45,582 nt of DNA. It comes from Halobacteriales archaeon QS_8_69_73. GTDB lineage: Archaea; Halobacteriota; Halobacteria; Halobacteriales; Haloarculaceae. The notes below the pieces were generated by a model, which worked only from the letters and a program-made list of their open reading frames with translations, was not told the DNA's origin and ran no database searches. The first letter of the stretch is position 1; each line of letters starts with the position of its first letter. Shown here in pieces: positions 1-7,976 of this stretch. The stretch covers positions 1 to 45,582 of the forward strand of contig PXRZ01000069.1 in NCBI GenBank assembly GCA_003022945.1, read 5' to 3'. The translations under genes were made by a program, and so were the position numbers.

Positions 1-32
1 CTACAAGCGCTCGACACGACAACAACCGGTGC

Positions 33-104
33 GGGCTCGTAGATCAGCGGCAGATCGCTTCCTTCGCAAGGAAGAGGCCCCGGGTTCAAATCCCGGCGAG
101 TCCA
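33..104 (+). tRNA. tRNA-Ala (anticodon CGC), integration target
   Basis: A full cloverleaf can be drawn. The acceptor stem pairs 33-39 with 97-103 (one G-U pair), a five-pair anticodon stem encloses the loop TTCGCAA (anticodon CGC, reading GCG alanine codons), and the T arm is CCGGG/CCCGG around TTCAAAT. A104 is the discriminator base and CCA is not encoded. The last 14 bases (91-104) are repeated exactly at 12148-12161, so the 3' end doubles as an attachment site and the intact tRNA was regenerated on the left side of the element. Confidence 0.93.
91..104 (+). other. attL core inside the tRNA-Ala 3' end
   Basis: TCCCGGCGAGTCCA at 91-104 is identical to 12148-12161 and differs by one base from 12347-12360. 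It covers half of the T stem plus the acceptor 3' strand, the usual crossover region for haloarchaeal tyrosine integrases. The left boundary of the integrative element is inferred to lie here. Confidence 0.8.
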
Positions 105-338
105 TTACGCTTCGTAACGCTTTGGATTCAACAGACGGCGGTCCACCGTATTTAAACGGGGGACGGTCCGGGCCAGAGATTTCATTACGGTTCGTAACGC
201 GGCCCATCGCAGTCTTGCGATTTATCCGATTCAAATTGGACGAGAAGGAGGCAATCAATTGGCTATTGACATTTGAGGTGATGAATAACGGCGAGGTTGT
301 TCGTAGAGTTGAGAGAGTTGCTATCAGGACTCGCTGAG
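103..338. repeat. Gene-free left end of element with two 18-base palindromic repeats
   Basis: No convincing gene lies between attL and 339. CATTACGCTTCGTAACGC at 103-120 recurs with one mismatch at 183-200. Each copy contains the inverted repeat TTACG/CGTAA. Lying right next to the crossover core they could be integrase or excisionase arm sites, but that is inference from position and symmetry only. Confidence 0.45.
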
Positions 339-1274
339 TTACAAATTCGAAACTCTTGGTTCAGATTCGTCCTGGAAGTCATCCATCGTCTCTACCCCCC
401 ACTCACTCAACTCGGTACATTGGTCAGCCGTCAATTCGGTGATCTTCCCCGGAATCTGCTTCGCCCATTTTATGCGACACGCTTGCTTTTCCGCGAGCCG
501 TGCCCACGTCAGCTCACTCCCCAAATTGTCCTGTGATTCCTTCAACAAATCAAATATCTCTTCGTTTTGCTCTTTCGACGAAGTGGATATATACAACTCA
601 ACACAGAACTCGGGACCTTGGTGAAACACCCATCCAAAACTGACCCCTGATTTTCCAGCGCTGAATGTCAGATAATTTTGAGGGCCCGGCTTCAGTTTGC
701 TCCAGCGTGGCCTTTGCTCCGAGTACGCTTCAACCAATTCACCGAAGAAGTTCCTATAGCTTTGTTCTGTTTCCGTGAGCGAGTCACCACCACCGAGTTC
801 CCGTTCCCATTCATTGGGTTCGACTACGACTTCGAACTCGAATCCACGTCTCTCAGATCCATCAATGCTCACTACTCTCGGTTTGATAGCAAAGAACTTC
901 GCATCTTTTGGCCCACTTTCGTTTAACCATTCGAGCACACTTCGGTGCTCCGGTCGAAATTCCTCAGCCAACCATATTGAGAAACCTGCATTCTTGCCGG
1001 ATGAATACGTTAGCAGTTTCCCGAGGTGGTCGTGGTCTGTCTTATTGTACTGGTTCTCGATGACGATCGTTTCCCCGGTGTTCATCTCCCGAGCAACAAT
1101 ATCTGAAGAAAAGTCTTCGACTGATTCTTCTGCGCGAGCATCCTCAATCTCGATTCCCAACGCAGACCCTAACAATTCGATGTTTTCGGTCAACCAGCGG
1201 GTGAAATCTCTCTCTTCGTTCTGCCACACGGATCGAAGGTTATGCTCTTGAATCTCAGCGATGTTTCGGTTCAT
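339..1274 (-). CDS. DUF4268-type protein with PD-(D/E)XK-like N-terminal part
   Basis: This 311-residue protein has an N-terminal region (about 55-100) with FSSDIVAR followed by IVIENQ and a HDHLGKLLTY segment. That is the D...(E)xQ arrangement of restriction-endonuclease-like folds, in which the usual Lys is Gln. The C-terminal half (about 165-280: SYRNFFGELVEAYSE, PQNYLTFSAGKSG) matches the DUF4268 pattern as I know it. The start at 1274 is preferred over GTG 1292 because a TATA-like ATATTTAAAG at 1297-1306 sits about 27 bases before ATG 1274, fitting a leaderless transcript. It lies inside the tRNA-Ala element, so a defence or DNA-processing role is plausible but unproven. Confidence 0.75.
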   Translation of the reverse strand: MNRNIAEIQEHNLRSVWQNEERDFTRWLTENIELLGSALGIEIEDARAEESVEDFSSDIVAREMNTGETIVIENQYNKTDHDHLGKLLTYSSGKNAGFSIWLAEEFRPEHRSVLEWLNESGPKDAKFFAIKPRVVSIDGSERRGFEFEVVVEPNEWERELGGGDSLTETEQSYRNFFGELVEAYSEQRPRWSKLKPGPQNYLTFSAGKSGVSFGWVFHQGPEFCVELYISTSSKEQNEEIFDLLKESQDNLGSELTWARLAEKQACRIKWAKQIPGKITELTADQCTELSEWGVETMDDFQDESEPRVSNL

Positions 1275-1296
1275 AGGTTTGATTTCAGTCACAGTT

Positions 1297-1306
1297 CTTT
1301 AAATAT
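1297..1306 (-). promoter_or_regulatory. TATA-like box for the DUF4268 gene
   Basis: On the minus strand ATATTTAAAG is centred about 27 bases upstream of ATG 1274. This is the spacing expected for a leaderless haloarchaeal transcript. Confidence 0.55.
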
Positions 1307-1418
1307 TCAGTACTGAAGTCCACTGAATATGTCATATTAGAAGACTCCCTCTTTGCCAAGGCTGAGTGTGGAGAAATCAATCTAAACTCTAAAATAGCAT
1401 ACGCACGCTGGTGGAACC

Positions 1419-1547
1419 ATGGGTCTTAACGGGGACAATGGAGAAATAGAAAAGGAGCTTTGGGAGACCGCGGAGAAACTCAGAGGCCCTGTCGAAGCAG
1501 CCGAGTATGCCCGTCAAGATATCGACTTTAAGTTCAGGTATATATAG
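1419..1547 (+). pseudogene. Fragment of a type I restriction methyltransferase (HsdM) N-terminus
   Basis: A 42-codon open frame encodes EIEKELWETAEKLRGPVEAA followed by EY. This closely resembles the N-terminal signature of HsdM subunits (L-W-x-A-A-D-K-L-R-G-x-x-x-A-A-E-Y). After AEY the match stops: the expected hydrophobic KHVVLGL-like helix is absent and the frame ends at TAG 1545-1547, followed by AT-rich sequence. No methyltransferase catalytic part (N-P-P-Y/F) and no hsdS or hsdR lie nearby. I read this as the surviving 5' stub of a deleted type I restriction system, interrupted next to the integrase gene. Confidence 0.6.
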
Positions 1548-1581
1548 AGTACTTAAACTATAGATTATATCGAACTGCATC

Positions 1582-2723
1582 TTACCGGCCTCCGTAGCTT
1601 CTATAATCCCGACGTGCGTGGTCTAACTCCCGACATCGGACTTCCATTTTACCGTGCTCGTCACGAGCGTCGTAGTGAGTGCGGAGGACGTCCTCAGATA
1701 CGTCGCAGCGGCCGCTGAGATAGGATCGATCAACACCAGACGAAAACTGGTGGCTGATATATCCGCGGCGGATCGCATGTGGAGATTCGCTCGACGGGCA
1801 TTTTGACGCTTGATTCGATTCCGTTGCATCGCAGGACTCGATATCTCGCCCGTGAGGGCATCCCTCCCCAATTTCACAGGGCCGGCTCCACCGATAGACG
1901 TACGACCGGATCGTACCCGTCGATATGCGTCCACGGGAGGTTGCGAGAAGTGGCACTCGGCCATGCTCGTCAACGACGTCCGGCCGCTGTTCATCAAGGT
2001 AATCGTCAACGACAGCACAAACGTGCTTGCTCGGTCCGATCAGGCGCTCACCGTTACTGCCGTTCTTGAGTTCAGTCCCGGTTTCGGGCCGGTGACGAAC
2101 GCGTGCATGCGAAGGTTCCTCACAGGACAATAATCGTCAATGTCCAGTGCCCTGATAGTTCCAATCCGTGCTCCAGTGTCAGCCAAAATCAACCAAGTAA
2201 CGTGCTCAAGTGACGCGTACTTGTAGTCGGAGAGCCACCGAATTACCGCCTGAGCTTGATCAGCATCAACAGTATTGGACCGAGCATCCTCTCCGTCCCT
2301 GACCGTGGGCACGCGTACCTTCGTGTATAGATTGCAGGGGACGGCATCAACCTGGCCACAATATCGGATGAACTGTCTAACAACTCTCTGCTGCGTTTGT
2401 TCGGTGGCCTTGGCCAGAACATCCGTCTTCGTTGGCGCATCCTCTCGCCGCCAGATGCGGTAGTGATGAAGCTGCCGACCGGTGAGGTCGTTCAAGTTCT
2501 CGATCTCCTGCGTGTTGAGCCACCGTTCGAAGAAGTTCAAAGCCGATCGGTGAGTCTGGAGAGAAGACTGTCGGAGGTCCTGACTTCGGTCAGCCAGGTA
2601 CATTTCGATAGCCCTCTCCGGAGTGGGTGACTTCAGATCACTCTTCTGCGGTTCGCTCTCGTCAACCGAGTTCTTCTTTGAGCTGTTCTGCGTTTCGGCC
2701 GATTGGGTTCGTTTTCGTGGCAT
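1582..2723 (-). pseudogene. Tyrosine recombinase/integrase 1, frameshifted
   Basis: Two overlapping minus frames (2723 down to 2040, and about 2130 down to 1582) join into one haloarchaeal XerC/phage-type integrase of about 380 residues. The first frame carries the SAM-like DNA-binding domain and the first catalytic Arg (TGARIGTIRALDIDDY). The second carries RHRPETGTELKN, the SPHAIRRG box (H-x-x-R) and THYDARDEHGKM with the nucleophile Tyr. The break falls around 2115-2130, after DIDDY. A paralogue at 9526-10563 keeps the corresponding RHRPETGT segment in one frame. All four catalytic positions survive, so this is either a recently broken gene or a sequencing indel. Confidence 0.8.
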
Positions 2724-2815
2724 CGGCGACTACAGATAGAGCCCAAACCGCCGATTCGGTGCTTAGCAGGTCTCTACCCTACATTTTCGCTGAATCGACC
2801 CTGAAGAGGGTATGC

Positions 2816-2823
2816 TTATAAAT
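2816..2823 (+). promoter_or_regulatory. TATA-like box for the 2848 gene
   Basis: TTATAAAT is centred 28 bases before ATG 2848 and supports that codon as a leaderless start rather than ATG 2812, which it overlaps. Confidence 0.55.
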
Positions 2824-2847
2824 GGCGTCAGTCGAAATCCACATGAG

Positions 2848-3201
2848 ATGGAAAACTCGGACACGCGAGGAATTCTGACGGAAACTGACCGGAAATGGCT
2901 GAAGGGCGAGGTCGAGTATGAGCAGCGTCAGACAGCAGCAAAGCGGCGAGCGCAAATTCGAGAACGCGTTGCTCTTGCTCTGCAGGACTTCAAGATGCTC
3001 GCTGACCACTGGCCACAGGAGGAATCTCAGAAGGTGTTGGAAGAACTGGACGACCCTGAACGGTCCGCTTCAGAAATCATCGAGTTCTTGTATTTATTCT
3101 TGAATGAACCCGCTACCGATGCCGAACAGATGATCGATGAGGGTGCGACCGACCAAGCAGTAGCATTTCGACAGGCGCTACGTCGGGGAATCCAAAACTG
3201 A
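2848..3201 (+). CDS. Small acidic haloarchaeal protein of unknown function
   Basis: This 117-residue, charged, mostly helical protein begins MENSDTRGILTETDRKWLKG. The opening RGILTxxDRxxL is a pattern I recognise from a widespread uncharacterised haloarchaeal family with a conserved N-terminus, often on plasmids and islands. The start is chosen from the TATA-like box at 2816-2823. The frame ends in TGA at 3199-3201, but the same frame stays open to 3522, so this could be the first half of one longer gene. No function can be assigned. Confidence 0.6.
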   Translation: MENSDTRGILTETDRKWLKGEVEYEQRQTAAKRRAQIRERVALALQDFKMLADHWPQEESQKVLEELDDPERSASEIIEFLYLFLNEPATDAEQMIDEGATDQAVAFRQALRRGIQN

Positions 3202-3522
3202 AAAGAGCACTTCGATGACGCGCCTGGAGAAGTCTTGATTGACGCAAATACAGAGCTATTCCAACTCCCCTCTGTAGATGAACTCAAGCGCGCAATGGAC
3301 ACCAATCAGTGGAGAGATGCCAACGACCACGTGCGCGGGGCCTTTGATAAGTCGGATGATACTGTAGTAGATCAGGAGAAAGCAGCACAGAATCACCATA
3401 TGGAACTGCATTTGGAAATCGAAGAAGAACTCTACTCCCGTAGACAGCGGTCTGATACTGAAATCAACCGCCATGATGAGTTGGTTCGATCACCGGGTTT
3501 CAGAGGAAAGAGAGAGGACTAA
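3202..3522 (+). CDS. Continuation or companion of the 2848 gene, start uncertain
   Basis: Directly after TGA 3199-3201, and in the same frame, a charged sequence runs to 3522 (KEHFDDAPGEVLIDANTELF, later LHLEIEEELYSRRQRSDTEI). There is no ATG at the beginning; the first usable codon is TTG 3235. The character of the protein does not change across the stop, so I suspect one gene of about 224 residues interrupted by a single stop codon, but an independent small gene starting at TTG 3235 is possible. It is followed by ATG 3526 with a three-base gap, consistent with an operon. Confidence 0.45.
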   Translation, partial: KEHFDDAPGEVLIDANTELFQLPSVDELKRAMDTNQWRDANDHVRGAFDKSDDTVVDQEKAAQNHHMELHLEIEEELYSRRQRSDTEINRHDELVRSPGFRGKRED

Positions 3523-3525
3523 CGG

Positions 3526-3876
3526 ATGGCTAATGACCTAACAGGCGATTCTGAGGAATATCTCAGAGCAGCTGTGGTCACGAGTGAGCACCCTGGGAAA
3601 CCGTTGGAAGGGACCGTCGTGGCGATGAGTACCCCACATGAGATTTCTGTTGAGGAACCTTACTTTGGAGAAGTTATTAAACAGGCGAATGAACGGTTTG
3701 ATATCGATAGTTATGCGAGCGATCTACGCTTAGGAACCGTTTATTTTGATGCTTCCACCCGAGATTTAGTTGGTGTGTCATGGGAGGAGTCCTCTCGTCT
3801 CTATGATCACGGTGATCTCGATGATGTGATTAGTGAGCTTCCCGGGAATATGTTGTCTGCGAAGGAATTATTGTAG
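3526..3876 (+). CDS. Hypothetical acidic protein, third gene of the 2848 cluster
   Basis: This 116-residue protein starts with ATG 3526, three bases after the preceding stop, suggesting co-transcription. It is soluble and acidic with no membrane segment, no cysteine pair and no motif I can name. GTVYFDASTRDLVGVSW and the regular hydrophobic alternation suggest a small alpha/beta fold. It lies between two unrecognised genes and a nuclease-like gene in the integrative element. Confidence 0.6.
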   Translation: MANDLTGDSEEYLRAAVVTSEHPGKPLEGTVVAMSTPHEISVEEPYFGEVIKQANERFDIDSYASDLRLGTVYFDASTRDLVGVSWEESSRLYDHGDLDDVISELPGNMLSAKELL

Positions 3877-3981
3877 AAAGATGCTTGACTCAGCCCAAAA
3901 GCTGTGATCGGACTTCGGTGAGGTTCGATGGTATAAATTGAAGCTGAATGTGACGATGCTGACTCGTGGTGGGATGATTAC

Positions 3982-4809
3982 GTGCAGAGTCAGGAGAGCG
4001 GCCTAATAGAACTCCGTGAGCTGTTGAAACAGCTCAATCAGATGTGGGAACGAAGCGGTGATCAGTTCGACAAAGATCCGTTGGTCGTCGATTGGACCGA
4101 GACAAGTCCTCAGGCCGGGCCGCTGCGGACGAATCGAGAGGAAAACTGGTCTCAATGGCTTGCTCATCTGATACGCGATTTATCAGGTGGGTACACAGCT
4201 GAACTGTTTGATCCTCATTTTGACCGTTCTCCGACGCACGTTCGCTGTGAGCGCGCGTTCCACGACGATGAACTCCATGACCGACGGGTAGATATCCTTG
4301 CTGAGTTTGCTAACCAAGGAATGACGATTGAGGTGAAGACTGGTGACGAACACTACGAGAAAACGCCACAGACTGCGTATCTAACCGAGAAACATCACCA
4401 GCGAGAACTTGACTGGACACATTACCTCCTCCTCCAACAAGACAAGCGAACTGCGTTACAGAGCGTATTTAGCGGCCAGATATCGAATCCGGAAAATAAT
4501 CGACCGGTGATCAGTGCAAGTGGGCCTGAAGAATGCGATATCATCGTAGTATACTGGTCAGACGTCGCTCAGGGATTACGCAGAACACTCCTTGCCGGCG
4601 TTGAATCCAGCACACACTGGACGACAAGTCCCTATCTGTTCACAACACTGATTGAGGAGCAAATTCTTCAGTTCTACGCGCTCCCATCATTGGAGAATTA
4701 TCAAGCTACATCTCTCGGCATTTCCGACATCGAACGACTGCAATCAATCGCCCCCGAAGGCCAGATCGCGCACCTCGCCACCGTACTGGAGGAAACCATC
4801 CATGGATGA
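3982..4809 (+). CDS. PD-(D/E)XK-family nuclease-like protein
   Basis: This 275-residue protein has an N-terminal helical part, then (about 92-125) DRRVDILAEF and MTIEVKTGDEHYEKTPQTAY. This is the D-x(n)-E-x-K core of the restriction-endonuclease-like superfamily with both acidic residues and the Lys present. The rest is a mixed domain with no second motif I recognise. GTG 3982 is the only plausible start: the frame is open back to a stop near 3932 but holds no ATG. The stop overlaps the start of the next gene (ATG 4802), so the two are probably translated together as a two-protein unit. A role in DNA restriction is inferred, not shown. Confidence 0.7.
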   Translation: MQSQESGLIELRELLKQLNQMWERSGDQFDKDPLVVDWTETSPQAGPLRTNREENWSQWLAHLIRDLSGGYTAELFDPHFDRSPTHVRCERAFHDDELHDRRVDILAEFANQGMTIEVKTGDEHYEKTPQTAYLTEKHHQRELDWTHYLLLQQDKRTALQSVFSGQISNPENNRPVISASGPEECDIIVVYWSDVAQGLRRTLLAGVESSTHWTTSPYLFTTLIEEQILQFYALPSLENYQATSLGISDIERLQSIAPEGQIAHLATVLEETIHG

Positions 4810-5373
4810 AGAGTTCGTTACTGATGGACTACAATCGGATAGATACCTGAGAGCGGCAAAGCTGGTTGAGGACTTCGAGTCAGAGGTCACAGAGAAAATC
4901 GATCAAGTTTGTCAAGAGATAATCAATGCTCATCATGATCTCATTGATGACGGTGTGACGTGCGAAGAGAAGATATTCCGGACAGGAGGGAGCAAGACGC
5001 TAGCAACGCTCCGCGTTGAGTTTGCGATGAATGTCAAAATGATAAAGGTAACACTCTCAAACTGAATCTGGCTTTGGGGTGGGTTGAACCGGAACAGCAG
5101 GGGCAAGAAGACATCTATGATGGGTCGCTTTGCTACGCGATGTACAAAGTCCAACACGGTTCTGATGCCCGGTTTGATGAGGTGAAACAGCGTACAGAAG
5201 CCGAAGGTGAATGGGATGAAATACAATTCGGGGAGGATCAGTGGTTCCATCCTTCCAAACACGCCCCTGGAATCGTGTACATTCCTGTCGAAGATGGGCC
5301 AGAGATCGTTGACAGACTGCAAACACTCAGTGAGCACTTTTCCGACGAATACGTCCCCGAACTAAGCGACTGA
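4802..5373 (+). pseudogene. Partner of the PD-(D/E)XK protein, frameshifted at an A run
   Basis: The first frame (4802-5065) encodes MDEEFVTDGLQSDRYLRAAK and continues to LRVEFAMNVK. The protein then continues in another frame as DKGNTLKLNLALGWVEPEQQ through to the stop at 5373. One extra A in the short A run near 5037-5040 would join the frames as VKNDKGNT, giving a protein of about 190 residues. It starts 8 bases before the upstream nuclease gene ends, a translational-coupling layout. I recognise no domain; a strand-rich C-terminal half (YAMYKVQHGS, PGIVYIPVEDG) suggests a compact binding domain. The break may be a homopolymer error, a real mutation or, less likely, programmed slippage. Confidence 0.6.
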
Positions 5374-5443
5374 ACGCGATACCAGTGCCATCATCAAATC
5401 TGCAATGATTTAATGAGCAGTCGAAATTTAATAGATCTGTTCT

Positions 5444-6592
5444 TCAAGCGTTGTAAGCAGCTAAATCTGATTGAACTCCCTTGTCTTCTTGGAATTGTTC
5501 TATTGCTTCATTTATTGCTTCAATCTCAAGAAGGAATTCGATGCTCTTCTTATCATATTCTTCAGCGATGTCATCATAGATTGATTTCGGGTTCTGTTTT
5601 CTTGACTTGAACCGATAGGACGTACTTCCATCATCAATTTGATCATTTGATGATTTGATTTCAGTTATCACTCTAAGGTGGCCCCACAATTCAAGAACTC
5701 TATCTGTTAGTTGAGATGCCTTGTGGTCCGAGTCAGAACCATGGAGCGTGTCACTGTAGTAGTTCTGGAGTTCTTGTCGTGAGAAATGAGTATTTGGTAC
5801 TTCGCTCTCTCTACGGTTACTTGCCATCACGGTAACCGTATGTTCAAGAAGAAGACTGTGATGAGAATCATAGAAGAAATCCGGTAAGACGTGAGGAGAA
5901 TCCATGATCTCTCTACCGTTATCTAGGACTCGTCCAAGCTCATCATTATGTCGCCTGTTTTGGCCGGGCGTACTTGGAAAATCTGTGTAAACCTCAATCT
6001 TCTCGCCTTCAGTTCCAGATATACGCCACACGTAGAATTCCTCTGGATCTCCATTCGATTCTTCATATTGTCCTATCGCAGTGGCGGTATCATTAGCCCT
6101 CGACGGTTCAATGGCTATGGCTGTTTGAATACGATCATTTCGGAAATCGAGACCGATGTCATCTGAAAGAGTACTGTTATTGGTTCTCACTCCTTCTAAC
6201 ATCTCAATCGCATCGCTGATTCCGGTTTCGGGACGTTTTCTTAACGGAAGTATGATTATCAAAATGATTGATCCGTCTGTTTGGTTTCCAATGAGAACAT
6301 CTACAGAATCTACATCAAGCGTTCGAAGAGGAAACAGTTTCTTGAATTCCCAGTTGGTCACTCGTTCTATTGGTCCATTTCTAAGAAATGCCGCCATGAG
6401 AGTTGTACGAAGCTTCATTTTTTGTTGTGCCTCGTCCCTCCTATTATTATACCGTTCTCCAGCTCGTTCTATTGCATCTTCGCTTTCATTTAGTTCTTCA
6501 AATTTGTCTTCCTTTATATGTCTGTAGTTGTCATTGGCCACGTTTTCCAGATAGTAATCCAGGATCTCCAGTTCCTCCTCGATGAAACTCAT
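5444..6592 (-). CDS. Unknown protein, second gene of an AT-rich two-gene operon
   Basis: This 382-residue protein starts with ATG 6592, overlapping the stop of the upstream gene by four bases (ATGA). The N-terminus (1-75) is strongly helical and charged, possibly a coiled coil (EEELEILDYYLENV, ERAGERYNNRRDEAQQKMK). The middle has alternating hydrophobic strands (VDSVDVLIG, SIILIIILPL) and a later strand pair (FYVWRISGTEGEKIEVYTDF), a layout that could hide a nuclease-like core although no clear E-x-K is visible. The C-terminus is again helical (EFLLEIEAINEAIEQFQED). Its base composition is much more AT-rich than the chromosome, pointing to transfer. I cannot name the family. Confidence 0.7.
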   Translation of the reverse strand: MSFIEEELEILDYYLENVANDNYRHIKEDKFEELNESEDAIERAGERYNNRRDEAQQKMKLRTTLMAAFLRNGPIERVTNWEFKKLFPLRTLDVDSVDVLIGNQTDGSIILIIILPLRKRPETGISDAIEMLEGVRTNNSTLSDDIGLDFRNDRIQTAIAIEPSRANDTATAIGQYEESNGDPEEFYVWRISGTEGEKIEVYTDFPSTPGQNRRHNDELGRVLDNGREIMDSPHVLPDFFYDSHHSLLLEHTVTVMASNRRESEVPNTHFSRQELQNYYSDTLHGSDSDHKASQLTDRVLELWGHLRVITEIKSSNDQIDDGSTSYRFKSRKQNPKSIYDDIAEEYDKKSIEFLLEIEAINEAIEQFQEDKGVQSDLAAYNA

Positions 6593-7698
6593 GATGATAT
6601 GGCAGGATAATCGATGGATTCGGGTTCAGCATACTCGTCAACAGTTGACTGAACTATCTCAAAGAATCGGAAAAATGCACCAATATCACGTTCATCCTTA
6701 GGAAAGACTCGGATTGCTTCCTCATTTGCTCGAACATTAAAAAACAGGTTATTCTCCTGATCATATATTTTGCTGGAGAAATAGACTGACCCTCTTTCAG
6801 TGTTGGTGTCGATAAGCGCATAATCACTATCCTGAAGACTTGTCTGGAGGGGATCAATATCCTCGTACTGCAGATTTAGATCGATTCTAGCGGGTGTAGA
6901 CTGCGAGACGACATTCCCTTCCGTGATTTCAATATCTTCAACACGAGTACTATCATACGCCTCTTTGATATCTAAACATTTATTAATACATTCATCAAGA
7001 TATTCAAACACCAGACTGAGTGACCCACTTTTCAGTTTGAATATCCCCTCTTTATCAACTCGGAAATTCAATTCAGTGGGTATGTTGATCTCAAGAATAT
7101 GAGGGAGAACCCCATATCTGTCTTCGACTTCCCTCAGGGTTCGCAGACCATCGTCACCATAGTAATTGATTGTTCTTTCCTCATCGGGCCTTTCGGCCGC
7201 AGGAATTTCTGTTCCTTCTGTTCTCTTCGCAATGAACTCGGTGACTTTTGCTGATTCATTTTGTTCAGCAATTTGCTCGGTTACTTCCTTCAAAATTCGA
7301 GGACTAATATAGAGGTAGTGCACACCCTTGATAGTCCGTAATAATGGCACAATAGCGTCATTGATTTCTTCTGTCTTTCGTTGATCTGTGTAGAAGAAGA
7401 AAAGTTGCTGATCTTCATCAAAGTGTAGATATGCTTCAGCACGGTAGTCCTGAGAGTATTGATGGCCAATTTTTTTGATTGCTCCATACTCTTGATCAAC
7501 ACTCCAACCGCGCCCCTCTAACTGACCCTCGAACTCCGCTCTGGTGAGTTCGGTGATTCCTGAAATAATATAGAGATCATTACTAGATAATCCACTGTAG
7601 TTTCGGGTGAGATAGCGATTGAACTCAGGCCCGTCTTCGAATTCATCAGAAGGAATCTCGAAGACTTCCATTATAGAAAAGTCATGTAGAACTCTCAT
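6589..7698 (-). CDS. Unknown protein, first gene of an AT-rich two-gene operon
   Basis: This 369-residue acidic soluble protein (ATG 7698) has a stretch from 40 to 150 that reads as alternating strands and helices (DLYIISGITELTRAEFEGQL, EAYLHFDEDQQLFFFYTDQR, GVHYLYISPRILKEV). That could be a sensor or ligand-binding domain. The second half has a helix around 230-260 and more strands (RGSVYFSSKIYDQENNLFFN). There are no Walker motifs, zinc ligands or membrane segments. Its stop overlaps the start of the next gene by four bases, so the pair is almost certainly co-translated. Function is unknown; the setting beside nuclease genes in an integrative element makes a defence module plausible. Confidence 0.7.
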   Translation of the reverse strand: MRVLHDFSIMEVFEIPSDEFEDGPEFNRYLTRNYSGLSSNDLYIISGITELTRAEFEGQLEGRGWSVDQEYGAIKKIGHQYSQDYRAEAYLHFDEDQQLFFFYTDQRKTEEINDAIVPLLRTIKGVHYLYISPRILKEVTEQIAEQNESAKVTEFIAKRTEGTEIPAAERPDEERTINYYGDDGLRTLREVEDRYGVLPHILEINIPTELNFRVDKEGIFKLKSGSLSLVFEYLDECINKCLDIKEAYDSTRVEDIEITEGNVVSQSTPARIDLNLQYEDIDPLQTSLQDSDYALIDTNTERGSVYFSSKIYDQENNLFFNVRANEEAIRVFPKDERDIGAFFRFFEIVQSTVDEYAEPESIDYPAISS

Positions 7699-7976
7699 AA
7701 GTTAACCGGATTAGGCGAAACTAAAATCACGGTTAGTAGGATTGAGATCGTTTATCGAGGTGGTGTGGACACCGAGGCTATCCGTGTCAACACCTGTAAG
7801 CGCAGTGCGTTAGAGCTGCGATGACCCTATTGATGTCTTTCGAGAGATTGCTTTTCAAAATATTTTGCGTGTTCAGTTCAGAGTAGAATTCTCTACAATT
7901 CCGGCAAGGTCATTATTTTTGAAATCGATGAGCCACACAAGAGAGTATAAGTGATCAAAGATATATCTCACAAAAA
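7699..7976. promoter_or_regulatory. Divergent intergenic region
   Basis: This 278-base AT-rich gap separates two divergently transcribed units. On the plus side GTATAAGT at 7945-7952 is centred 28 bases before GTG 7977 and fixes that start as leaderless. On the minus side only weak T-rich sequence precedes ATG 7698. No other gene is seen. Confidence 0.5.

Noticed and set aside
5030-5045. Programmed ribosomal frameshifting at the A run in the nuclease partner gene.
   Set aside because: The run is short, no downstream structure is evident, and frameshifts are common throughout the window. A simple indel is more economical until homologues are checked.
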